DNA of 64,000 nt from Coenobita brevimanus (Eukaryota > Arthropoda > Malacostraca > Decapoda > Coenobitidae). Below, piece by piece: positions 11,776 to 22,197 of the stretch. The stretch lies in assembly GCA_032717465.1 (NCBI GenBank), contig JAVRFU010000128.1, positions 105,410 through 169,409 on the forward strand, written 5' to 3'. The translations under genes and the position numbers were made by a program. Position 1 is the first letter of the stretch; the number at the start of each line of letters is the position of its first letter. Under the pieces are notes generated by a model that searched no databases, was not told the DNA's origin, and saw nothing but the letters and a program-made list of their open reading frames with translations.

Positions 11776-12166
11776 CAGGCCCCAGACCCACTCGGCTGAA
11801 CCAAATTGTCTGGCGTCAGCTGGAACATGATATACCAGAGTTATGCCGGTCATGCGGGGGTTAATGGTGACAGTGTAGTAACTGTCAGGCTCCTATGACT
11901 CACTCAGCCGAACAAAATCGTCTGTCAGCTGGAATGGAATACTAGAGTTGTCCCAAGCACCAGAGGGTTAAGAATCTTAACCCCCTGAGTGATGCTCGGG
12001 ACAACTCTAGTACCCCATTTCAGCTGACTCAGACGATTTTATTCGACTGAGTGAGTCATAGGAGCCTGACAGTGTCAATACCGTCACCATTAACCCCATC
12101 ACGACCGACATAACTCTAGCATCATGTTCCAGCTGACGCCAGACAATTTGGTTCAGCCGAGAGAGG
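11776..12166. repeat. ~390-bp palindrome
   Basis: The left arm (11776-11974) and right arm (11976-12166) are imperfect reverse complements with almost no spacer; the centre is AAGAATCTTAACC near 11971-11977. Matching pairs include CAAATTGTCTGGCGTCAGCTGG / CCAGCTGACGCCAGACAATTTG at the outer ends and GGGACAACTCTAGTA / TACTAGAGTTGTCCC near the middle. No open frame. It could be a foldback or MITE-like element or an inverted duplication of a local repeat. Confidence 0.85.
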
Positions 12167-12317
12167 ATCCTAGGATCCTGAGAGACACTATAACATCACA
12201 AACAAAATACAAAATGCCTTCCCTCCATCTTGAACGTACTATAATTCATTTACATTAAGTAAGCTCGTATTTTCGTATTTTTGCAGCTTATTTCATGTAT
12301 CTTAGTTAAAAGAAAAA

Positions 12318-12871
12318 AATACTACGAGCCGGTGAATAAAACCAACACTTGTAGACGAAGAATATAATTACCAAACAGTTTCGGTGGACACTGCCACCAT
12401 CTTCAGTGGTCAAGATAGTGAGAGGGAGTGACATACTGACACTACAAGGGTTCCTTTTTATTCCTGTGTGTGTGTGGAAGGGTGGGGTAAAGGTTAGGTG
12501 GGGTGGGGTAGATTGTAAGCGGGGATTAACCCAAGGGGGATTTTGGGGGGGACATTACCGGACAGGTCAGATAGGAATTACACCTGACCTGTCCGGTAAT
12601 GTCCCCCCCAAAATCCCCCTTGGGTTAATCCCCGCTTACAATCTACCCCACCCCACCTCACCTTTACCCCACCCTTTCACACACACACAGGCATACAAAG
12701 GAACCCTTGTATAATCAGTATGTCACTCCCTCTCACTATCTTGACCACTGAAGATGGTGGCAGTGTCCACCGAAACTGTTTGGTAATTATATTCTTCGTC
12801 TACAAGTGTGGGTTTTATTCACCGTCTTTGATTATCACGCAAGAGTGATTCATCCAGCCAATACTACGAGC
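12318..12871. mobile_element. Penelope-like element remnant: inverted LTR-like arms with hammerhead-like motifs
   Basis: A 530-bp insertion (12330-12859) is flanked by a perfect 12-bp direct repeat, AATACTACGAGC (12318-12329 and 12860-12871). Its two arms are near-perfect inverted repeats (outer CGGTGAATAAAACC / GGTTTTATTCACCG; centre near 12572), followed by an unpaired tail of about 35 bp at the right. Each arm carries CTGAAGA - GGTGG - loop - CCACC - GAAAC (12406 to 12371 on minus, 12748-12780 on plus). This resembles the hammerhead core CUGANGA...GAAA known from Penelope-like element LTRs. No RT or GIY-YIG frame remains. The class assignment is inference. Confidence 0.6.
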
Positions 12872-13167
12872 TCTGTATCTTTTCATAGCCCTTCTTCGTG
12901 ACTAGCATCGTATTCTAGTTATCTATAGTTACAACTGAGCATTCAAGTTGGAGGGATCACAACTTTAAGCAATTACAGTAAACAAACAAACAAAAAGCAA
13001 GTGTCGTCCTCTTGACCTCTCGTCTTCGCAGGAATGCAGCGGTGGCGCCATCTTGTGCGTGGAATGCGTGAAGTGCAGGCTCTTGAGTGGAAGGAGCACG
13101 GAGCCACGGGAGACTTAATAATATTCGCTAGTCAGCCAGTCTAGAAGCCTGGGACATTTGCCTGAAA

Positions 13168-13193
13168 TAATAATAATAATAATAATAATAATA
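13168..13193 (+). repeat. (AAT)n microsatellite
   Basis: Short perfect AAT run. Confidence 0.9.
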
Positions 13194-13424
13194 GAAATAA
13201 CAACAAAACCAGTCATATACATAATTCAATATCTTAGTCACTCGATCTGTCCATTCCGCCCCTTCAGTACGAGACGCATTTCTGTAAGCTATTTTTTCTA
13301 ACATGGGAGGTTCGATACGTTTGATTGAGCCTATCCATAAGACTCCTAAAGCTGAGTAAATGCCTCTGAAAGTTGCAAAATATAAAATATAAAACGTCTA
13401 TATGATATAAAAACCTTTGTTCAC

Positions 13425-13780
13425 CTCCGGGACTCGATCTGTGGCGCCTAGACCAAGTGCTGACGTCATGTTTACACTTTGCTACCTTTAGACGATTTCC
13501 TGGAGCTTAAAGAAACCCTCTCGGGATGATGGGACAGACACAATAACCCCTTCAGACAGAGAATGACTTAGTTACTTTGTTCTAGGTAACCGGACGATTT
13601 TATTCAGCTTAGGAGATCCCCTCGTAGTGAAGGGGTTGATGGTGACTGTATCTAACCCCTCCAGTACGAAATTTCTCTCCAGAGTTGAAGAAAATCGTCT
13701 GGAGGAAGAAAGATGAAAATGGAAAAAAGTGTTAATGTGGACAATGAGTTAGATAAGACTGGTTTGGTTAAGGTAGGGTA
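13425..13780 (-). repeat. SINE-like tRNA head plus downstream repeat, copy 1
   Basis: On the minus strand GGTAGCAAAGTG (A-box-like) is followed by GATCGAGTCCCGGAGG (B-box-like) within about 70 nt. The plus-strand sequence beyond it, including GACGATTT, TTTATTCAGCTTAGGAGATC and GGGGTTGATGGTGACTGTAT, recurs at 14455-14800. The two copies form a tandem duplication with a period of about 1.03 kb, each followed by a G-rich array. Confidence 0.6.
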
Positions 13781-14165
13781 GGGATGGGACGGTTGTGGCA
13801 GGGTGGGGTAGCGTTGGGTCGGTTATGGCCGGGTGGGGTAAGGTTGGGTTAGTTTTGGCAGGGCGGCGTAGGATTGGGCCGGTTTTGGCAGGGTGGGGTA
13901 GGACTGGGTCGGTTTTGGCAGGGTGAGGTTAGATTGGGCTGATTATGCCGAGGTAGGGTAGGGATGGGTCGGTTATGGCAGGGTTGAATAGAGTTGGGTC
14001 GATTAGGGCAGGCGAGGGTAAGCATGGGTAGGTTATGGTTGCGTTGGGGAGGGTAGGATAGGTTATGGCAGGGTAGGATAGGGCTGGGTGGTGGTGGGTT
14101 GGGCTGGGTGGTGGTGGGTTGGGCTGGGTAGGGTAGGGTAGGCTGAATCAGGGTAGTGTAGGGTA
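13766..14165 (+). repeat. G-rich GGGTTGGGT/GGGTAGG-type array
   Basis: About 400 bp of degenerate 5-10 bp units such as GGTAGGGT, GGGTCGGTT and TTGGCAGGGT. It holds many closely spaced GGG runs on the plus strand and therefore G-quadruplex potential. The minus-strand Pro/Thr/Asn frame 13849-14211 is an artefact of this array. Confidence 0.9.
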
Positions 14166-14338
14166 CAGAAGAGAGGTGGGTATAACTGCCGTTTAGTTCC
14201 GTCATATCCAACGCCTATTTCACTCAGTTATACTACACTGTCTCATCAAATTTGGGGCGATCTTCTCTACGATTTTTGTTCTTCCCCGCTTAGTTCAGTC
14301 CTTTAGTTCATTCATGACCCTTGGCTTTCCTTTTTATT

Positions 14339-14545
14339 ATTTTTTTTTTTTGTGGTGGAGCGCAGGTGCACGAGGCTAGACCACCATTAGTCCAGAATAT
14401 TAAAGGGTAGGCCACCAAGCTACGCCCTGGTAACGTCTACACGTCAAAACATCTGTCCACCTCTGGGACTTGAACCGCGGAGCGCTGGACGCAGAGCTCT
14501 CGGTTTGCGGATGTCACTTTTACTCTTTGCTAGCTTCTGACGATA
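14339..14545 (-). mobile_element. SINE-like element, second copy of the tRNA-like head
   Basis: On the minus strand GCTAGCAAAGAG (A-box-like) and GGTTCAAGTCCCAG (B-box-like) precede about 120 nt of body that ends in an A-run (T-run at 14339-14351 on plus). The head matches the segment at 13425-13500. A complete tRNA-head, body and poly(A) layout fits a SINE. Confidence 0.55.
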
Positions 14546-14935
14546 TCCTACAGCTTCAGAAAACCCTCTTAGGATGACGGGACAGAATCATTTAATCTTT
14601 CAAGCCGAGAACAACTTATTTACATTGTCCTAGCTGACCGCATGATTTTATTCAGCTTAGGAGATCCCCTGATAGAGATGGGGTTGATGATGGCAGTATT
14701 TAACCCTTCCAGTTCGAAATTTCTCTCTACTGTAGAGGTGAAGAAAATCATCCGAAGGTAGAGAGAAGAAAACAGGAAAAGTAATGTAGTGGTGAAAGGG
14801 CTGTACAGGGGAGGGTAGGTTAAAGTAGGGTAGAGTTGGGTCGGCAATGGCAGGGTAGGGTAGGGTAGGGTAGGCTGAGGTAGGCTAGTGTAGGGTTGAG
14901 AAGAGTAGGGTAGGGTAAATTGAACTGAATAAGTA
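14545..14935 (+). repeat. Downstream repeat copy 2 and G-rich array
   Basis: Duplicates 13500-13800 (TTTATTCAGCTTAGGAGATC, GGGGTTGATG, GAAATTTCTCTC). It then continues into a short GGGTAGG-type array (14808-14935). Confidence 0.75.
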
Positions 14936-15020
14936 TATACAATAAAATCTGGCGATACAACAACCAGGGTCATATGCCGCCGGATGACAACGAGAATAAA
15001 AGCACTCGAAAAGAGATGAA

Positions 15021-15022
<2 letters not shown>

Positions 15023-15100
<78 letters not shown>
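15023..15100 (+). repeat. (AC)39 microsatellite
   Basis: Uninterrupted run. It lies at the 3' side of the minus-strand I-clade retrotransposon remnant. Confidence 0.97.
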
Positions 15101-15105
<5 letters not shown>

Positions 15106-15169
15106 ACAATTCATAATTAAAACAAGAAAAACACTAAAACACTAAGAACACTAAAACCACTGTATACTA

Positions 15170-16690
15170 AATTTTACACGGTAGTGCAGCTGCCTACACC
15201 AAGCAAAGGTTTCCCCCTCCACCACAACAAGCATCCTCTCCAAGTACCAACAGAAGACTACAATCCCTCTCCTGCCCGGTGCTCAGAGAGGTAACGATGG
15301 CGCAATTCCCCAACAGTGGACACCATCAGCAAAAGCCGAAGAGTCAGGGGGACGAAGCATTCCACACAGAAAGTAGGGGGAGAGTCCTCCATTAAAAATC
15401 AATGAGAGAACCAGGAATGGCCCATTCGGAGCCAGCATAAAGCCGTCTCCCACCTGCATTCAGACCTCGGCAAATGAAGGGGCCCGTTTACCCACAAATA
15501 TCACACATTTTGTTGGCCCCCACCGCATCCCACCTACTCTGCCAGTGGGAGCAAACAGTGAGTGGTTAGATGAATATCACTGAGCGAGGCAGGGGAGAGG
15601 TGAGGATGGGCGAGAGGCAGCAGCCTTTGCCAGAGCGTCAGCATGCTCATTGCCCACAATGGTACAAAACCACAAAGCAGTCCCTAGCAAGCACAGCCAT
15701 TCTAAAACACTGTAGACAACAAAAGAGGATTGGACGGGAAAACACAAAATGGAGATCGGCAGAGTCGCTAAAAACTGTATAACAAACAGGAGGGAAGCTA
15801 AATATCAATTTGACTGCGAGTAAAATAGCAGTAAGTTCTGCGATAAAAGTAGATACGATGGGGGAAGACTCCTACCACGAATGAAATCGGGAAATATAAC
15901 ACCCAAGCCTGTCCCCTCACGGGATTTCAATCCATCAGTACATACGAGAATCGAGACACTGTGAGAGGAAGCATGTTCTAAAAAATAGCAAAGAGCCGCC
16001 TGTGAGGAAAGAAAGGCCCCTCTCTCAGGAAAGTAAACACACGGTTGCACCCCTGAGAGGAGCCAGGGAGCCATCCTTGGTACACGCACAGGACAAACAA
16101 GAAAGGTTGGAACATCCACATCCCCCATGGCAGCCTTCACCCTGTACCCAAACGGATGTGGATAGCGAGGATACGGCGAGGCAGACACTCCCTCCGGAAC
16201 AGAGCCAACAAAATCTTCCTGAACTTTAGCAAAGACGGTGACACTAAGGACACTAGTTTGAGGCACTCCCTCCTCTTGAGGATATGAGGGAAACAAGGTG
16301 GCACCAATACGGAAAAATTCCATAATCAGTAAAGGCAACCTACCACGCAAACCAAGATGGTGACCTGCAATACCTGGCTTGTGAAACGGTAGGACAACAG
16401 CCCCCGCCAAGAAGCAGGAGTGGACGAATCTCTCCAAATTCTATTTATAAGACTCAGGAGGAAGGACACTGCTTCATCATCCAGGTACATCAGCACTGCA
16501 TGGGGAATATTATCGACTCCGGAGAAGTGTCATGACAGGGAAAGGGTAGACCAAAGTTTACACCAAGACAAAGGAATGTTGTAAGTCTCTCCGCCCCCAG
16601 AACGGATGTCCAACACCTTAATCTCCTCCACCTCCCTAAGCCTGGCAAAAACCGAAGAACGAGTATCCCTACAGGAGACCTCAGCGGTAG
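15170..16690 (-). pseudogene. Decayed I-clade LINE: RT pieces plus RNase H
   Basis: The minus strand carries fragments of a non-LTR polymerase in the right order. First is an RT segment near 16450-16500 (FLLSLINRIWRDSSTPASW). The 210-residue frame 15805-16437 follows, with VLPFHKPG, YPQEEGVPQTSVLSVTVFA (RT box with Q-G-S degraded to Q-T-S) and an RNase H start VCTDGLKSREGTGLGVIFPD. A later segment near 15620-15650 has GNEHADALAKAAASRP (RNase H C-terminus), and near 15300 FCVECFVPLT. RNase H in a non-LTR element points to the I group. The RT palm with the FADD box is deleted, and stops and frameshifts are frequent. Confidence 0.75.
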
Positions 16691-16805
16691 GATAGGGTAG
16701 GGAACGCTAGGGCAGGGTAGGCTGGGGTAGGGCAGGGTAGGGCAGAGAAAAGTAGGTTAGGATGGGTTGGTTTAGGCTAAAGTAGGACAGAATAGGAGAG
16801 GGGTA
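16688..16805 (+). repeat. G-rich GGGTAGG-type array
   Basis: Same kind of degenerate array as 13766-14165 (GGTAGGGTAGGGAACG, GGGCAGGGTAGG). Confidence 0.85.
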
Positions 16806-17149
16806 AAATGTGCCTAGTCCAGGAACGAAAAATATATCAGTTATCCATGTAACTAGCGTTTTCTATTTCGGTAGATTATTTTCTTGTCTGCCTAAAGTAT
16901 CGTGATGTACGAACAATGAGATTAGATATCGAAACTGTAAGATGCGAATTAGTTACAAAGACGGTATTTTGTTTTGGCTAACGTTACATCGATACGTTCA
17001 GCTAAGAGCAACTCGGCAGAACTGAACAGTATATGACGTGCTAGATGAACGCTGTGACCGGAAAATAAATATATATGTATATATACTTCAGCATACAGTA
17101 AGCGATTTTATGTTAACTGAAGAGAAGCCACCACAGCTAATGGGTTAAG

Positions 17150-17152
<3 letters not shown>

Positions 17153-17198
<46 letters not shown>
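17153..17198 (+). repeat. (AC)n microsatellite
   Basis: Uninterrupted 46-nt run. Confidence 0.97.
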
Positions 17199-17201
<3 letters not shown>

Positions 17202-17378
17202 GCGAAAAGTTTCACTGACGAAGTGGGTGGTTACTGTCCCCCTTGAGCAAGGGGACTGGTGTGTGCGTGTGTGGTCACAGCCTTGCCCTTAGATCGGACT
17301 ATATGAGCTCTCAGCTCCCTTCCGGGAGGGTAGAAGCTGACGATCACGACCATCAAGTGATCCTGACCGACCCGGTGA

Positions 17379-17381
<3 letters not shown>

Positions 17382-17439
<58 letters not shown>
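17382..17439 (+). repeat. (AC)n microsatellite
   Basis: Uninterrupted 58-nt run. Confidence 0.97.
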
Positions 17440-17440
<1 letters not shown>

Positions 17441-17511
17441 ATTACTTGCAACTGGCTGGCCTATCATACAGCCATATCCTATATTCATGAAGTACAACAC
17501 ATCTTACATTT

Positions 17512-20500
17512 ATGTCAATCAATCATTTCCTGTGGCACCCTCGGGGATGCATAGGGCCTCGATGAACTCACACCACCACATCCTATCTTGTGCTAACTCC
17601 TCAAGATCTCCCCAACACTCATCTCCAGCTTCCCATCTCATTGTCCTCACCCACGTCTCTTTTGGCCTTCCTCTACCTCTCCTACCAAGTGCCACCCACC
17701 CTGGTGTACCTCGTACTATTCCCTGTCTCCTACTGTATACACATGTCCTAGCCACTTCCATCGTGAGAACCTAACATATTCATCGACCGGCTGCACTCCC
17801 GTTATTTCTCTAATTCTACTATTTGGTATCCTTTCCCACCACTTAACTCCTAATATTCTTCTAAGTGCTTTGTTTTCAAACACCAAGAATTTATTTTCCA
17901 TAGTCACTGTGCTGTACCAAGACTCGTGTCCATAAATTAAGATACTCCTAACCATTACCTTATAAAGTTTGATTTTTGTATGCACAGAAAAACTGTTATT
18001 ATTCCAAATATTTTTAAGCATTCCCATTGCCTGATTAGCCTTCTTTAACCTTTCCTCGAATTCAAAGTTCAAAGAACCATCCTTGGCTAAATAAGTACCT
18101 AAATATTTAAACCTATCAACTTGCTTTACAACCATACCTCCAATTACACATTCCTGCACATTTTCCATATTCATATTGATTATTTCAGTTTTTCCACAAT
18201 TAATAACCAAACCCACCTTGCGACCTTCACTCACCAAACAGTCCAACACTCTCTGCATCTCTTCTGGCCCATCACAAATCAAAACTATATCATCTGCATA
18301 ATCTAAATCCAAAAGTTTCCTGTTCTCTCCCCAAAGTATACCTGCACCGGTTTCTGTTCCAACGCGTTTCATAATGTAATCAATGACCAATATAAATAGT
18401 AAAGGCGATAGAACACCACCTTGAATTACTCCGGACTTGACTTCAAACGAATCACTCAGACAACCATCAACCATCACTTTACAAAATGTGTCCTCATGCA
18501 TGTTCATAATGACCCTCACAAACTCCTCTGGTATTCCATAATGTCTCATGATCTTCCCCATAGTCTCTCTCGAAACACTATCAAAAGCCTTTTCAAAATC
18601 AACAAAACAAAGACTTAACGGTACTCTCATTTCATTAACTTGCTGCATCAAATGCCTAACTATAAAGATCTGATCATTGCAACCACGTCCCTTTCTAAAA
18701 CCAGCCTGTTCATCCCTCAGAATACCCTCAACCACCGGCTCCAACCTATTTAACAACACTCTACTGAAAACTTTCAAAGCTATCGGTGACAAAGAGATTC
18801 CCCTCCAATTACCACATTCACTCAGGTCTCCCTTCTTCGGAACTTTAACAATTACACCATTCTTCCAAACTGATGGTAGTAACCCCGTCACCCATATCTT
18901 ATTGAATAGCTTGGTCAAGATCATTATTAATCTATCCCCCTCCACTTTTAAACATTTCCGGAAATAAACCATCCTCCCCTGGTGCCTTATTATTCTTTAA
19001 CTGTTTTACTGCTTTCTCCACTTCTGCAAGCCTCAACTCTCCTGTTTCTATATTTAAATCTTCCTGAGCAGACGGTATATCCTCTTCTGGTGGTAGTGGT
19101 CTATTAAGAACTGTCTCAAAATGCTCTTTCCATCTATTTTTAATATCTCCATCTTTGGTCAATAAATTTCCTTCCCTGTCTCTAACTGGTATTTCCTTGC
19201 GTTTACCTGCATTACCACTCAGTTCTCTAATCGATTCATATGCTATTCTTTGACTCTGTCCATCATTTTTGTTTATTAAGATTTCAGTCTCTGCAACCTT
19301 TTCATCCACACATCTTCTTTTATCTCTCCTAGCTAACCTTCTTACTTCTGAATTCAAACTCCAGTACGCAGCTCTTGCTAATTCAATCTCTCGTTCATCA
19401 ACGCATTGCATCTCACTCCTCAATTTAGCCTCACCTCTCTTTTTTATCATATCCCACGTTTCCTCTGATATCCATTTCTTTCTCCTGAATCTATGTCTCC
19501 TTCCAATCGTACATTCAGCAGTCTCATGCAAAACTTTGTTCACATCCTCCCACATCTCATCTACACTTCTCTCCCCCTCTTCCAACGTTTCCAACACCAA
19601 ATACCTATTTCTGCATTCTAATCTGAATTCCTCCTTTTCTTCTCCTTCCCTTCTAAGCTTAACAATATCGTATCTACCAACACCAGATTTTTCCTTCTTC
19701 TGATTTTTAAGTTTAAACCTTATTTTTGCAATGCTGAGTTGATGGTCACTACCAATATCCGCTCCCCGTTTAACATGAACATCTAGCAGAGAACTTCTAT
19801 GCCTCCTACTGATAGCGATGTGATCAATCTGATTTTTATATTTTCCACACGGCGACACCCAAGTTGTCTTGTGTATATTGCAATGCTGAAAGAGTGTGCC
19901 CCCGATGACTAAGTCATTTGCTAGACAGAAGCTTCCAAACCTCACTCCGTTTTCACTCATCCTACTACCAACTCCCATCTTACCCATACATGCCTCAAAT
20001 CCCTCATTTGAACAGCCCATTACTGCATTAAAGTCTCCAACGCAGATCAAAACATCATGTCTAGGTACCCTTCCTACTCCTTCTTGCAACTTTTCATAAA
20101 ATGTGTCTTTCCTTTCATCGAGTGCATCATTAGTAGGTGCATAACACACAAACAGACTGATGTTGCCATGATTTGATTTAAACCGTGCGTATAACAATCG
20201 CTCATCTATAGGATCCCACTCACATAAAGCCTTATTTGCCTTACAACCCAGCAACAATCCTACTCCCTGATAATGCATTCCATCCTGTCGGCCAGATATC
20301 AATAAACGTATACCATCCTCCAAATCCAACTTATCGACTCCAGTTAATCTAGTTTCTGTCAGAGCACAAATATCAAGTCCGTAATTTTGAAAAACCTTCA
20401 CTAACTCATCGATTTTACCGTCATGATTTAGCGTTCTCACATTCCAGTTACCAATTTTAATTGTATTTTTTGCATTAACAAAGGAATTAGATTGTAATTG

Positions 20501-20736
20501 AGGCAACCGTGAGATTCTTAGCACCCCCTGCCCATTTAAGGGCTGCACGGGACTAGGGGCCATTATTGTTCTTTCAGAGTCCATCAAGGTTTCTTTGGCT
20601 AACTTCCTGAACACCTCGCCATTGTGTTGCAGTCGCAGTAGGCAGCTAACTTGCCTGATTGCCCACACCCGAAAGACCCAGCTATGCTGTAGCCAGTCAC
20701 GTGCCGGCATGCTTCCCAGCCATTTCACTCTCAAGT
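17512..20736 (-). pseudogene. RTE-type retrotransposon (family E), nearly complete endonuclease-RT
   Basis: A single EN-RT polyprotein on the minus strand is broken by two frameshifts. Part 1 (18932-20734) has an N-terminal extension and an AP-endonuclease-like domain: KIGNWNVRTLNHDGKID, CALTETRLTG, VCYAPTNDALDERK, CVGDFNAVMG, DHIAISRR and GSDHQLSIAKIRF. It then enters the RT (NNKAPGEDGLFPEMF). Part 2 (17716-18972) continues with NWRGISLSPIALKVFSR, QAGFRKGRGCNDQIF, FVDFEKAFDSVSR, GVIQGGVLSPLLFILVID and the intact catalytic LDYADDIVLI. Part 3 (17519-17761) holds the C-terminus with RRGRGRPKETW and ALCIPEG. The first shift falls in a run of five Gs at about 18938-18942, the second near 17760. 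Both could be decay or homopolymer error, so the element may have been active recently. Confidence 0.9.
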
Positions 20737-20741
20737 AGTTC

Positions 20742-21117
20742 CTCTGCCTGGATGTGAGAGGGATGTTTGTAGAGCAAGGAAGAGTGGCTGTGCGTGATAG
20801 AAATGAATGGAGAGAAATTGTGAATGAATAAATGATGACGCAGCCTTGGGTGGATATTCTCCTACATTTGTCTGATCAGCTGATCAGGCAGATGCGGGTA
20901 AAGGGATGGGTCTATTATGATGTGGCAGGTGTAAACCAGCTCTGCTGTAGGGCCTTGCTGTGGATGTCACTGATTGCACGGCGCAATTGTCCCTCGTGCG
21001 GTGAGGAATTGTCCCTTCTACCCCTTGGGGCTAAGATGCGAATGACCGTGTTAGAGTGGATGAGTAAGTGTCGACCTATCTCGGCTACCCCACTTTCCTT
21101 GGGGGAAGCATCCTGGG

Positions 21118-21118
<1 letters not shown>
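20742..21118 (+). mobile_element. RTE family C 3'-end fragment
   Basis: Encodes the last residues EQGRVAVRDRNEWREIVNE and the 3' UTR of the family whose longer copy is at 60132-61912. The UTR contains ATTGCACGGCGCAATTGTCC and CTTTCCTTGGGGGAAGCA. It ends at an (AT)n(GT)n microsatellite. Confidence 0.88.
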
Positions 21119-21977
<859 letters not shown>

Positions 21978-22098
21978 CCCTGGGAAAATGACAGTTCCAC
22001 AAGGTGACGTCTCTAGAGGTGGAAAATCAACCGTGCTTTGTCAACCTTTTTTAATTTTCATCTATGTGTGAATTGGGAATGTCAGATTCCTGGCCAGA

Positions 22099-22135
22099 TA
22101 TAAGGAGACTGCACTGGATGTACATCTCATTCAGT
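22099..22135 (+). promoter_or_regulatory. Candidate TATA box and initiator for the Tc1 transposase
   Basis: TATAAGG starts at 22099 and an arthropod-type initiator TCAGT lies at 22131-22135. If A22133 is +1, the TATA starts at -34, slightly farther than usual. The transposase ATG follows at 22198. Motif matches only. Confidence 0.3.
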
Positions 22136-22197
22136 TCGCACTCCAGTTGTTGTAGACGTCTCGGCATCAATTATTTTACTCCTCGAAATCCTGTATC

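Noticed and set aside
15805..16437. Possible host protein of 210 residues
   Set aside because: It contains degraded RT (EGVPQTSVLSVTVFA) and RNase H (TDGLKS) motifs and is part of an I-clade LINE.
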